This document shows, in pieces, positions 1 to 10,197 of a DNA stretch of 64,000 nucleotides (the first letter of the stretch is position 1; every line of letters begins with the position of its first letter). Source of the DNA: Blattamonas nauphoetae (lineage: Eukaryota > Preaxostyla > Oxymonadida); contig JARBJD010000146.1 in the NCBI GenBank assembly GCA_033064195.1, positions 62,001-126,000 on the forward strand, in the 5' to 3' direction. A program made the translations under genes and the position numbers. The notes beneath the pieces are model-generated. The model searched no databases. It had not been told where the DNA came from and saw only the letters and a program-made list of their open reading frames with translations.

Positions 1-3000
1 TTTCTCTCCATTAAGGCACTTCACATAGTCGTTGCTTGTTTTTGTTGTTTTCTTCAATGACACTCCTTTGATCTTGCATTTCTCATCTAGTGAGTAACAC
101 TTGGGTGCAAGACAGATCATCTGTTCACCTTCCTTTTCAATAGCTAGTCCCAACAGTTTCTTCTCATCATCAACTCCTTTTTCAGGATTTGGAAACCATT
201 CATATTTGTGGGTATCATAGAATTCCTTGTCAGCAATCACGTGTTCAAATTGTTGATGAATTCCAGCACTTGGATCTCCACTAATTGCCCAATAAGCAGA
301 GTCTGTGTCTCCCTCACAGAAATGGATCTTGTTCATGTCAAGACACTTGTACATGAAGTTGTAGATGAAATTCAGATACCAGAACTTGGCATTGTCGAGT
401 GTGAATACTGCTTCTTGCAAACATGTTTTGCATGATGCTTTCTCTCTGTCTTCGATCACGATATAGTTGTCCTCATTGATCTCTCTTGTTGCCACAAATC
501 CTTTCATCATCTGTTTCAAGTATGTTCTCTTCTCATTGCAGATTGTGATTGAGTTGTACTTCTCAGTGTTCATTCCATCATATCCGTAACTTCCATTCAA
601 GTTGGTCTTACAGAACTGTTCCTTTCCTTTGTTTCCGATCTTCATTGCTTCTATTCGATCATTCATAAATGATGTCACAAACGGTTCAAATCCAGCGTGT
701 CTCGAAATGACCATCACACTCTTAACGTCGTCCACAATGAAGTGACAGTAGTCGATGAGGAACCACAGATAGTATGTCGAAAAGAACATATACTGATCGT
801 GTGTGCTCAAGAGTTGTGTCAATTTCCTTTGTTTATCATCAGTCTTCAATCCATGTTTCTTCATCAACGAATAGGTCTTCTCTCCAATGTTCTCTTCGGT
901 TGTATTGACAACGATGTTCCTGAAGATTGGTGGGAAGTTAATGAAATCATTGACGTGCTTCTCGTCTATGTGTCCTTTCAACTCTGCAACGAACAATGTC
1001 TTCTGATTTTTGTCCTCTACAATCTTACGACATTCTTTATCTCCTGTTGCTGTGTACAGACATCTTCCTGGCATATACATTCTGTGATTCGTGAATGGAT
1101 TGTTCTTGTTCTTGATTGATGAGAAAGCACTTGGATAGAGGGAATTAAAGTCAACACCACAGACGTGAGTCATTTTGTGTTCTGTATCTTTGGAAATGAC
1201 TCTGTTGTCTTCGAATGTGAAGTGATTGATCGGCGTCACGTCTTTGATGTTCTGTCTGTGCTGAACATTCGACAATCCACCAGTCACTGCTGCTCTCAAC
1301 TTGTGATAGGTCTGCTCGTGTGTCAGAGTCATAGGAAGTGATTTCCAGATGCAGTACTTTTTCAGTTGAATTCTCAATCTTGTGAGATGTCCATCATGGT
1401 CTGACTTGTAAGTGTTGCAGTAGTCACAGCAGATCTTCACATTCTCTTTAGAATGTCCTTTTGCATTGTCGAGTCTATCCAATGTTGGTTTGACTGCTTG
1501 TGTGAAGAGACACTTGCAGATATCGCACACTCTCTTGCACTGTTGAACGAACCAATCGTAGTCTGCTTCAGTGACATTTTTATCAGTATTGCGGTGAGCT
1601 TTCTGGTCTTGATAAATGTACGATGCAACTTTGTACTTCCAGTATTGTTTCGTGATTTTTATTTCACCAGATTGATCCACTCCATTGAAATCATCGTCGA
1701 TATCAAAGTCCTTGTAGGCACATGCATACTTGATTGCTGAAGCATTGGCTGAGAGTGAGAGATTGTGCAACATATCCACTTTGTACTGGAAGTTCAGATC
1801 AATCAGATTATCCAGAGGTGCAATCATGCATTCGACGTCTCTGATGTTGTAGAATTTCAGATAGTCCCATCTGTTCTTGAATCCTTGCTTCTTCCAATCA
1901 TCAAGGTAAAGTTTGTATTCACTGTCGGACATTTTACTGTTGTTCAGACTGGAATAGAATTCATATTTGGAGAATGGTTCTTGTTTGCTCAGTACTGTAT
2001 CGTAGTCTGATGAATCAAATGATTCGTATGCAAAGAATGATTTCTGAAGTGTCGTATTACCTCCAAAAGCCTTCACTGCATTATCCAAAGTCATTGGTCC
2101 TGTGTAGGACATCATGTCAATGAACCGAAGAACTTGTTGTGTTTTCTCGTGTCTGATCAATACTTGTTTGTACTTCGTTGTGGATCCAAGGAAGCTCACC
2201 ACTTTCCAATCCTTGTCAACGAGATCTCGAAAGATGAGATTGATGTCGAATCTGGAACTGTTGAACCCAATCACACTGACTTCATTCTGTGAAGGAATCT
2301 CTGGATCCTCGTACAGGTTGTCATCTCGAACTGTTTCTGCATTTTTGAAGAGTTCTCTGATCCATTGCTTCACAAAGTCCTTTCCATTTCGAAGATCAAA
2401 GTAGATTGACTTCACACCCGATTTTGTCTTAATTGCTGATGCAACAGAGAGCGGTTTCAAATGTGAGATCAACTGTGTGTTGTCATCAGAGAACAAGTTA
2501 TCAAGAATGAGATCTTCCATCGTTTCGAAATCGTAAGTGATGTAGAATTGTGTTGGTTTGAATTCGTCTTGTCTCTTGTGTACCATCAGAAACTCAAACG
2601 TTCTGTTGTTGAGAATGTGTGGAACATATGGTCTTGGTGTCTTGTCAAGTGAGATCTTCTTCACATGTTTTCCATCAAGCTCTTTGCACTCTCTGAGATG
2701 CTTCTCAAAATCTCTACTGAAGTTTTTATTCTTCACTTGGAATCCTCTTGACTGACAGTAGGGACAGAGTTTGTATCCAGTGATTTTCTCAGGATCAACA
2801 ATGAACATCACATGAACGAGAGTTGCAGTGAGAGGAATCATCAGAAGTGGGAGAACTCTTGCATCATCATTCTCGTTGACATACGATTGACTGAGGAAGT
2901 AACGACCCCTTTGGGGGTCACTAGTCGAACTAGAGTTCGGGTACTTCTTCTTATCTTCATCGTATTCATAAATGTGAACTGTGATGTTGAACATCATCAT

Positions 3001-4218
3001 CGCTTTCTCAATGTCACAAGCAATATCGAATCCAGGATAATTCTGAAGATGTGGTGTCAACTGTCGAGATTGGAGATGAGTGAGATTCATCCATTGTGCG
3101 AACAATCTGTAGGCTTCACTGTTCCTCATATTGATTGATATTTTCTTACCTTGAACTTCAGGAAGTGTGAGGAATGATAGAGCTTGAAAGAAGCAGATGT
3201 TGTACTCAGAATCGATGTACCGAACGTTTCTCGTTTTGATGTGTTCAGTGAGAATTGTATTCGCTTTTCCTGCAACTGGGAATCGATAGACAGCAACCAG
3301 AATGGAGTGGAATGCAATGTACATAGTCTTCGTATCCATTAGTGTTCTCTCTTGAGATTCTTTGATCAGATTGATCGCATATTTTGAATACTCAGTAATG
3401 TCTCCTGAACTTCTTATCACTGTCGGAAAACTCTTTGATGTGTTCTCCAATTCTGGTCTGAAGTCTTTGTATGTTGTCTCATCTTTGTCTTTTCTTTCGA
3501 TGATCTTTCCAAAGTCAAGACTGATCTTGAATGGATGATCCTTCTCTTTTTCGAACACTGCTTTGATGAATGTTGTAATTTCTTCAACATTCTTCAAGTG
3601 ATTGTGGAAGTACAACTGATATGGTTTTCCATTTTCTTCAACCTTCTCGACCTCATTCTTTTTGAATTTTCTCCGTGCATTCATGAGACAAGAATTGAAT
3701 GCTGCTTTGTCACGTGGTTCAGCAAGTAAAATACATTCATCAAATCCCTCAAATGTCTGCACTTCTCTCTTTTCCATTTGTTCATTTTTCTTCTGAATGA
3801 TTAACAGATTCTTCATCCAATGATCCATCAGCTTCTCTTCAATTGATTTCAGTTTCCACGTCATTTTGAACACTTGCTTCTTCAGTTCATCTTTGTTCAC
3901 TCTTGGATTTTCTTTCATGATTTGCATTCTTGCTTTGCTGTCTTCTTCATTCATCATTGCGTTGTTATTGTTCTCTTCAAGTTTGTGAATAAAATCATCG
4001 ATCTGATAGTTGGTAATATTCCTTATTTCTCCTTCAAAGTGGAGATCTGGACTCTTGAGCATTGACAGGAGATAAGCTCTCTGATGTTGGTAGTTTCTAC
4101 TCTCTGGTTTATATGTTCGATCACAACCATGTTCATCCTTGAAGTCGAAGGTGGTGCTCGGAAATAGTGCTCTAATTTTCGTGATGCTGTCTGTGACAAA
4201 TTTCAGTGTCGCCGCCAT
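1..4218 (-). CDS. Protein-primed-type DNA polymerase B, Polinton copy A (3' end outside window)
   Basis: This gene is a near copy of the polymerase gene at 13403-17815. The frame runs open from the ATG at 4218 to the window edge, about 1,406 of an expected 1,470 codons, so it looks whole as far as seen. It carries the same exonuclease and polymerase blocks as copy B and would replicate the element. Nucleotide identity to copy B is uneven: about 1.85-2.42 kb and most of 2.7-4.25 kb are almost identical, while 0.4-1.1 kb and 1.5-1.75 kb differ visibly. The A/T-rich pre-ATG motif shared by genes of the element lies at 4223-4236. The downstream neighbour on its 5' side is the small repeat-protein gene at 4262. 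Confidence 0.85.
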   Translation of the reverse strand, partial: MAATLKFVTDSITKIRALFPSTTFDFKDEHGCDRTYKPESRNYQHQRAYLLSMLKSPDLHFEGEIRNITNYQIDDFIHKLEENNNNAMMNEEDSKARMQIMKENPRVNKDELKKQVFKMTWKLKSIEEKLMDHWMKNLLIIQKKNEQMEKREVQTFEGFDECILLAEPRDKAAFNSCLMNARRKFKKNEVEKVEENGKPYQLYFHNHLKNVEEITTFIKAVFEKEKDHPFKISLDFGKIIERKDKDETTYKDFRPELENTSKSFPTVIRSSGDITEYSKYAINLIKESQERTLMDTKTMYIAFHSILVAVYRFPVAGKANTILTEHIKTRNVRYIDSEYNICFFQALSFLTLPEVQGKKISINMRNSEAYRLFAQWMNLTHLQSRQLTPHLQNYPGFDIACDIEKAMMMFNITVHIYEYDEDKKKYPNSSSTSDPQRGRYFLSQSYVNENDDARVLPLLMIPLTATLVHVMFIVDPEKITGYKLCPYCQSRGFQVKNKNFSRDFEKHLRECKELDGKHVKKISLDKTPRPYVPHILNNRTFEFLMVHKRQDEFKPTQFYITYDFETMEDLILDNLFSDDNTQLISHLKPLSVASAIKTKSGVKSIYFDLRNGKDFVKQWIRELFKNAETVRDDNLYEDPEIPSQNEVSVIGFNSSRFDINLIFRDLVDKDWKVVSFLGSTTKYKQVLIRHEKTQQVLRFIDMMSYTGPMTLDNAVKAFGGNTTLQKSFFAYESFDSSDYDTVLSKQEPFSKYEFYSSLNNSKMSDSEYKLYLDDWKKQGFKNRWDYLKFYNIRDVECMIAPLDNLIDLNFQYKVDMLHNLSLSANASAIKYACAYKDFDIDDDFNGVDQSGEIKITKQYWKYKVASYIYQDQKAHRNTDKNVTEADYDWFVQQCKRVCDICKCLFTQAVKPTLDRLDNAKGHSKENVKICCDYCNTYKSDHDGHLTRLRIQLKKYCIWKSLPMTLTHEQTYHKLRAAVTGGLSNVQHRQNIKDVTPINHFTFEDNRVISKDTEHKMTHVCGVDFNSLYPSAFSSIKNKNNPFTNHRMYMPGRCLYTATGDKECRKIVEDKNQKTLFVAELKGHIDEKHVNDFINFPPIFRNIVVNTTEENIGEKTYSLMKKHGLKTDDKQRKLTQLLSTHDQYMFFSTYYLWFLIDYCHFIVDDVKSVMVISRHAGFEPFVTSFMNDRIEAMKIGNKGKEQFCKTNLNGSYGYDGMNTEKYNSITICNEKRTYLKQMMKGFVATREINEDNYIVIEDREKASCKTCLQEAVFTLDNAKFWYLNFIYNFMYKCLDMNKIHFCEGDTDSAYWAISGDPSAGIHQQFEHVIADKEFYDTHKYEWFPNPEKGVDDEKKLLGLAIEKEGEQMICLAPKCYSLDEKCKIKGVSLKKTTKTSNDYVKCLNGEK

Positions 4219-4222
4219 TTAC

Positions 4223-4236
4223 TACAAATTAAAAAA
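4223..4236 (-). promoter_or_regulatory. A/T-rich pre-ATG motif of Polinton polymerase gene, copy A
   Basis: On the coding strand a T-run followed by AATTTGTA ends four bases before the ATG. The same block precedes both polymerase genes and all three repeat-protein genes here, and looser forms precede the ATPase and integrase genes. I infer a short core promoter or transcription start used by the element. Confidence 0.5.
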
Positions 4237-4261
4237 TCCGAAAATAAAAAAAGTTGAGTGT

Positions 4262-4651
4262 TTATTTCTGTTTTCTCTGATGGGGCTTTATCGTTGCCTT
4301 TAGCCAGGAATCAAGTCTAATTCTGAACACTTCACTTCCACCAATCTCTCGATATGTGAATGGAACCAGAACTTTAGTGTACTCACCGACGAGTTCACAA
4401 TTGTATTTCTTCAGTTCATTCTCAACGAATGATTGAGTGTAGCGTCGACGTTTCGCGAAGTGAGGTCTGTTTCCCTGATTCCACAACTTTGGTTTTATTC
4501 TCCATTCAACTCCCTCATGAACATACGTCACCGGCACATTATTTCTGACATACTCAGAGACTAGTGAACAGTTCTCTTCTCTCATTGATTCAATGAATGC
4601 TTGTTCTGAACATACTCGACGTCTTTCGTTGTACATTTCAGTTGGATTCAT
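4262..4651 (-). CDS. Small repeat protein of Polinton copy A (CELxxEY repeats)
   Basis: A 129 aa basic protein of unknown function. It contains two copies of a ~50-residue unit built on E-N/K-x-C-x-L-V-x-E-Y, then a V-P-x-T/F-Y step, a V/E-W-R or F-R-I-R strand and a basic end with H or R-x-H. A near-identical gene follows the polymerase of copy B at 17859-18248, and a longer relative lies at 19958-20551. The unit resembles small zinc-ribbon or DUF723-like repeats that I recall from large-virus and phage genes, but the zinc ligands are not obvious. It ends 43 bp before the polymerase ATG and has its own pre-ATG motif at 4656-4669. Function is not inferred beyond possible DNA binding. Confidence 0.7.
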   Translation of the reverse strand: MNPTEMYNERRRVCSEQAFIESMREENCSLVSEYVRNNVPVTYVHEGVEWRIKPKLWNQGNRPHFAKRRRYTQSFVENELKKYNCELVGEYTKVLVPFTYREIGGSEVFRIRLDSWLKATIKPHQRKQK

Positions 4652-4655
4652 TTAA

Positions 4656-4669
4656 TACAAATTAAACAA
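4656..4669 (-). promoter_or_regulatory. A/T-rich pre-ATG motif of small repeat-protein gene, copy A
   Basis: Five bases upstream of the ATG at 4651, the coding strand carries a T-rich block followed by AATTTGTA. It matches the block before the polymerase gene and the copy B genes. Confidence 0.45.
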
Positions 4670-6737
4670 TTCAAAAATAAATTTTCATTCGTAATTTTAT
4701 CATTTGTGATCTTCCTCGACTTCTGTTCTGTCATCGATGGGTTCGATCAGTCTTGTTTGATCCGAGAAAGTACTTCAATGGGACTCGATCATCCCTTCTC
4801 GTTCCTGATGGTTCTTTACCGTTTCGTTTTGGTGTGTTTCACTTTCTACTATCTCATTTGTTCTCTTTTCTTTTTCATCTCTTCATTCTCGTTCTCGATC
4901 CTTCACTTTTTTCTTCTCCTCTCGTTCAGGTACACTATTATGTCTTATGAACGGACATTTCATTCTCAACTTATTCTTGACAGGTTTGCTCTCTTTTTTT
5001 GATAAATCTCTTCATAAAACTTTCTCTTGTACCAGATCGGATCGAACCATTGACAACCTCACAAAGCTGGTACACCGTTGTGTCTTATCTCCCAAAAGGA
5101 TGTCTCTCGTGATTTACCAAACAGGTTTGCTCTTCTTTTTTGTTCATCTCTTTATAAAACATCTTCATGAACCCAATCTGCGTGATCGTCCATCGTTGGT
5201 ACACAAGTGTGTTTTATCTCTTAAAAGTGTATCTCCAGGCATGGGATTCGATCTGACCGATCTCACCCTTTTTCGATCTCGCCTCCCGATTTTTTTCAAT
5301 TTGACTCTTAAAGCTTCAAAAAATACTATATTTGCTCAAATTTCGTTATCAAAAAGAAAATTAGGAATTGTATTGAGATGTCAAAACAAGCCCATTGTAG
5401 CTGTTGAATCATCATAAATAGAGCTTTGAAAGTTCATCAAAAGAGGATACACCTGCGGAAAGAGATGAAAAGGCTATCATCAGACTGTTTTTGTGAGATT
5501 CGAGTGCAGATATAATGAGAGAATTACAGTTTCATGAATTTACCTGTGAAAGATGCGTCCTCAAACCGTTATTGTGACAATCAGCAGGAAGGTAAGTCAA
5601 TTGGGGTGAAGTGGAATCATTTTTGTCATGAAATATTCAAAATCAGTGAGATGAAACAAAAAAAACTGGAGAAATTGATACGCTTAAATAGGAGACTGAT
5701 CTCACCCAAAAATCTCATCGTGAGGTCAAAAGATCTCACGATACCCCCAAAAGTACTCACGCCTCCCAACCCTGTGTATCTCTCATGATTTTACTAACAG
5801 GTTTGATCTCATTTTTGTATTATCTCTTTATAAGACACAATGACGTACCAGAATTTTCACTTCACTTTTGTCATTCTCTTTTCTGGTACACCACTTCACT
5901 TTATCCTCTCATTTTCACTTCATTGTCAGTTTTTTTTCATTGTCTCTCACTTTTTTCAAAAATTAAAATTTAAAATGACGTGAACAAAATTTTGATCCTC
6001 ATCTTTGCTCGAGAAACTTCGTGATTCATCGATAAAATTGTATGCGTTGGTACACCACTTTGTTTTACTTTGATTCAACTTTCATTTCACCTTTTACACT
6101 TCACTACTCTTCGATTTGTACTCTTCATTTTTTCTAAAACACATTCGTGTACCAACAAAACGCGATCTGAAGTGATCATCCAGATCAGGTACACCACTTC
6201 ACCTTATCGTTTCATTTCACAACTATTTGATTTCAATTCTCTTATTTTATCAAAACAAGGTAGAACACAGAACTAAAAATGTTTGATCGTCAAGATAAAA
6301 ACGAACTGGAAGATCTGGTACATGAATGTGTTTTATCACTTCAAACATTGTTTCACTTCACAATTTTGATCTCATTATTGACTTTTTTGCTCTAATCTTT
6401 CATAAAACACACTGGTGTACCAACGAGATTCAATCTGAAATGATCGGTGAGATCTGGTACATGAATGTGTTTTATCGTTTAGTTCTCACTTCAATCATTG
6501 TTTTTTACTCTTGTTTTCTGAAATTTTGATGAACGCGTTCATAAGGTGAAGTGGTGTACCAACGAAGTGAGAAAAACAATGACTGGAGAGATCTGGTACG
6601 TCACTTCACCTTATCGTTGCTAACATTGTTGCACTTCACACTTTTACTCTAATTAGATACATTTTGGTCAAACTCGTTCATAAAGTGAAGTGGTGTACCA
6701 ATGAAACGCGAACAACAAAGATCGTTCAGATCTGGTA

Positions 6738-8069
6738 TAGTGGAAATTTTACCCGATACCTTAATTTAACCCGATACTTTTCTCCCATTTTTTGGACCCC
6801 TCTTTCCATCCATCCCATATTTCTCGGAACCCATAAATTTATGGGTCCCACAATTCGGGTTGATGTCTACCCTCCCCATCAATCACTTGAGGCAGAATCG
6901 AACCTCCAAAATAGGATCGTCTTTTTTCTGATTTTTGACCTTTTTTGGCTCCCAAATAGGAGGTCCTTAACATTTAAGCTTAGGACAGCCGAACTTCACG
7001 ACCACTTTTCTCCACGCCTGTTCATGATTTTTCAATCCCAGTTCATTTCTGGTGATTTGGGATGGTTTTCTCAAAATGACAATTTTTGAAAATGAAATTC
7101 TGGATTCAAAGTCAAAATCCGACTTCCCTGTAATAAGCTTAGGATCTTGAAAACTTGTTTTGATCATATCTCCACAACCAGACATGGTCCAGACATGAAA
7201 CTTTTACCAATATGGATGTTTTGTTGAGAAGTATTTTTTCGGAAAATTTTGAAAAAAATCCCCTTGTGGCAGTTGAGATATATATTTTGGGTTTTGAACC
7301 TTGGGGCTGAAGGAGAGCTGTCACTTGACATGGGATGATGCACCAGTCTCCAAATTCCGTCAAAATGGTGGGGAAACCATCAGAATCGAATCCAAATGAT
7401 CATTTTGGACAGATTCGTTCTCAGAGAGTGAGATGGAGGTGGAGATTCCGAGAAAAACACGAAAAAACCTCAATACTCCAAAATAGGAGGTCTTCGAAAA
7501 TTCTCAAAATTTTCCGAAAAAAATACTTCTCAACAAAACATCCATATTGGTAAAAGTTTCATGTCTGGACCATGTCTGGTTGTGGAGATATGATCAAAAC
7601 AAGTTTTCAAGATCCTAAGCTTATTGTACAGGGAAGTCGGATTTTGACTTTGAATTTCCACCCAGATCCCCCCAGGATTTTTCATTTTCAAAAATTGTCA
7701 TTTTGAGAGAAAACCATCCCAAATCACCAGAAATGAACTGGGATTGAAAAATCATGAACAGGCGTGGAGAAAAGTGGTCGTGAAGTTCGGCTGTCCTAAG
7801 CTTAAATGTTAAGGACCTCCTATTTGGGAGCCAAAAAAGGTCAAAAAATCAGAAAAGACTCCTAAATAGGAGACCCCACCCGGGGATCCTATTTTGGAGG
7901 TCTGATTTCGCCCCAAGTGATTGATGGGGGAGGGTAGACATCCAACCCGGAAATTGTGGGACCCATAAATTTATGGGTTCCGAGAAATATGGGATGGATG
8001 GAAAGAGGGGTCCAAAAAATGGGAGAAAAGTATCGGGTTAAATTAAGGTATCGGGTTAAATTTCCACTA
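6738..8069. mobile_element. Non-coding foldback/MITE-like element, 1.33 kb, TA target duplication
   Basis: The two halves are long imperfect reverse complements: left arm about 6738-7254, right arm about 7497-8069, with a ~240 bp middle. The outer ends read TAGTGGAAATT and AATTTCCACTA and are flanked by TA on both sides (6736-6737 and 8070-8071). Removing it restores a unit of the surrounding repeat array, which strongly supports insertion. No transposase frame is present, so it would be a non-autonomous DNA element. The TA duplication fits Tc1/mariner-like or some other superfamilies, but the termini alone do not decide. Confidence 0.75.
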
Positions 8070-8191
8070 TACGAGATTTTGTTTTATCGTTTACTTTTCA
8101 CTTCACTCACTCTTTTTTTCTCTTTGTTTGTGAAATTTTGACGAACCCGTTCATAAGGTGAAGTGGTGTACCAACGGAACGCAAAGGATCA

Positions 8192-8667
8192 TAGTACCCG
8201 GACAAACCCGTTAGAGCGGATAAACCCGTTAACCATTCCACAGGAGCATAGCAGTCCCCCCTCTTCACTAAAATTATCCTTCCACTTCCCGTTCATTGCT
8301 CTCTTCATTATTTTTAAAATAGGAGGTACTGTTGAAAGAATGATTGTGAAATGGAATGAGAAAAATGTAAGTCGAAATGTGCTCGGAACTTAGCCAATGT
8401 CTTCCCAGGCGTCCAAGGGATGGTACATTGAGATGCAACCTCTTTGTACTCAGCATCACATGCAGGGTGTCGTGGCTGGTCATTCATCGATTTGAAATGA
8501 CCCATAGACCTCGATCAAACGACTGAACAAGAGACCAATCATTTCAGAATTCTACCGATTACTTTCTTTTCCATTCAACATATCAGTCGTCAGAATAAAA
8601 GGATCAATGTGAAGTGGGGTATGTTGGTAACGGGTTTATCCGACTTAACGGGTTTATCCGGGTACTA
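8192..8667. mobile_element. Non-coding MITE-like element, 476 bp, TCA target duplication
   Basis: The ends are inverted copies starting TAGTACCCGGAYAAACCCG, continuing for about 45 bp with a second internal AAACCCGTTA block. TCA flanks both sides (8189-8191 and 8668-8670), and deleting one TCA plus the element rebuilds the repeat-array sequence around it. No coding frame is evident. It is a separate family from the 1.33 kb element, although both begin TAGT. Three-base duplications occur in several DNA transposon superfamilies, so I do not assign one. Confidence 0.7.
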
Positions 8668-8739
8668 TCAAGATCGTGCAGATCTGGTACGTCACTTCAC
8701 CTTATCGTTTCATTCTCACTTCATTTACATTTTTGTACT

Positions 8740-10100
8740 CTAGTTTTGTGAAATTTAGATGAAGATGTTCATCAAACTCAATACTTTCCCACCATTTTCA
8801 CTATTTCCATTTCACCATTCACTATCATACTTGCCCACTTCATTTTAGCTTCATTCACCTTCATTTGGTCTAATTAAGAGAAAAAGTCGACGAAAAATGA
8901 AGTATTGTGATGTGCTCGTGAAGTGTGAATGACTGAAAAATGGGTTGTAAAATGAGGGGAATGAAGAGGAGAGTTGAATACCTGAAATGTGAAACGTGGA
9001 AAGTGAAATGAGAGATGAAAGGTGTTGAAGTTGTTTAAGCTTAGACAAACGGTATGATGGAAAAACACATAAAACCAACATTATGAAAAAACTAGTCGTC
9101 AAAAGTGTCGTGACAATTCAGTACTCCCTCCTCGAAAGGTGAGAAAGAAGATGTGATGTGAGAAAATCGTGGCAAAAATCGATATGCGTGAACAGTTGGT
9201 GAAAATGTGGTGCAAAAAAGGTGCGTTCAAAAAAAGAGGACTATGAAGGTGAGGTGATCGGGAACCTAGGAAAAGCGTCGGAAGGACGCGAATGCGAAGA
9301 AAACGAAAAATCTAACGCAAAAAACGAAAACTGATCAAAAAAGTGGTGAAAGATGAGGTGCAAAAGTGAACGTTCGAAGAGCCGCCAAAAGGCGACTCCG
9401 AGCGAAATGAAGTGTAAAAAAACGCAAATAGGAGGCAAAAGTGATCCTAAAAAGTGAAGTGCTGAAAGCGCATACATTTTTTTTAAAATTCGGAGAAACT
9501 CGAAAAATGGAATATGGGTTGATCTAGAAAAATCCCGATCCGGCCTTGATCTAACCAAAAATTCCAAAAGTGTTTTTTATCGCGAATTTCACCTTCTGAA
9601 ATCGATTTTGTAATTTTAGAAGGTGTTTGAGGTGTGTTTGAGCCATATAGCAGCAGTTTTAAGCAAGTTCTGAAAATCGACTTTTTGGTAACTTTTTCGA
9701 CCACTGTTCGGTACGTAGCTCCACGAATTCTCAACCGATTTTCATCAGGATTGTTTTGATCGACGACTCACATCGTCCTCGACATTTTAGAATTTTTTTC
9801 GATTTTTTTCGAAGTGGTTCTCAAGTTGGATTCACTTTGTTCGAGTTCAAAAGTGAAAAAACATCGAAAAAAGTGACAACATTTTTGGATTATGACAAAA
9901 ATTTGCTTCAAAATTGACGCTTAAAATGAGGTCGAAATATTGGACATTTTTTTGGAATTTAGGTCAAATATTGGCATCATTGAACTGTCCCAAATTCCTT
10001 TTAATACAAGATTTAGAAATGGTCAATCGGAATTGACTTTTCGTTTCTGATTTCAACGACTATTTCAATCTGGTTCCCAAATCGTCTACTATACTACTGT
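8740..10100. repeat. Distal part of tail A, direct repeat of tail B
   Basis: This non-coding stretch matches 18660-20860 in the same orientation. The best stretches are about 9540-9830 against 19660-19900, and 9880-10100 against 20600-20860. The 594 bp repeat-protein gene of copy B falls between these two blocks and has no counterpart here. Composition on the plus strand switches from pyrimidine-rich to purine-rich near 8875, as it does near 18985 in copy B. No convincing gene is seen on either strand. Confidence 0.6.
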
Positions 10101-10173
10101 GCTTTTCTCTTTGCGGGAATGTATTGTATCTTCGACATTGTGTTTTCATACAAAATAAAAAATCCAAAAGTAT

Positions 10174-10187
10174 ATTTTAATTTGAGA
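10174..10187 (+). promoter_or_regulatory. A/T-rich upstream motif of Polinton ATPase gene
   Basis: ATTTTAATTTGAGA stands ten bases before the ATG at 10198 and resembles the T-run plus AATTTGTA block of the minus-strand genes of the element, at slightly larger spacing. It is the only plus-strand gene of the element. Confidence 0.35.
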
Positions 10188-10197
10188 GAAATCATAA

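Larger units (their letters stand above)
4690..8760. repeat. Degenerate ~135 bp tandem repeat array with hairpin arms, interrupted by two insertions
   Basis: The tail of Polinton copy A is pyrimidine-rich on the plus strand and contains recurring units. Landmarks such as GATCTGGTAC followed by CACTTCACCTTATCG recur near 6188, 6318, 6455, 6596, the 6736/8071 junction and 8686, giving a period of roughly 130-141 bp once insertions are set aside. Looser copies occur from about 5040. Many units carry a left arm, AAGGTGAAGTGGTGTACC, and a right arm that is its reverse complement, GGTACACCACTTCACCTT or close variants, so each unit could fold into a hairpin. The stretch 5290-5740 is less repetitive. 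Copy B's tail lacks a clear array. No convincing gene is seen; the short open frames are of low complexity. Confidence 0.6.
1..10100 (-). mobile_element. Polinton-family element, copy A (left part outside window)
   Basis: This is virus-like mobile DNA of the Polinton/Maverick family, cut by the left window edge. Visible parts, in minus-strand order, are a non-coding tail (about 4.65-10.1 kb), a small repeat-protein gene and a DNA polymerase B gene. The polymerase gene aligns to that of copy B at a constant offset of 13,597 bp, so the two lie head to tail in one orientation. The right limit is placed where its tail stops resembling the tail of copy B (about 10,100 here, 20,860 there). The reading frames seen look whole. 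Two non-coding inverted-repeat elements sit inside the tail. No terminal inverted repeats were recognised, so the true ends are uncertain. High similarity to copy B suggests recent origin or recent homogenisation. Confidence 0.75.

Noticed and set aside
4690-8760. Possible CRISPR array
   Set aside because: Repeats are long, degenerate and lack constant-length unique spacers; the setting is eukaryotic. The same applies to the 300 bp repeats at 28171-29012.
8851-9102. 83-codon minus-strand frame in tail A
   Set aside because: Low-complexity Ser/Phe/His translation from purine-rich sequence, not conserved in tail B.
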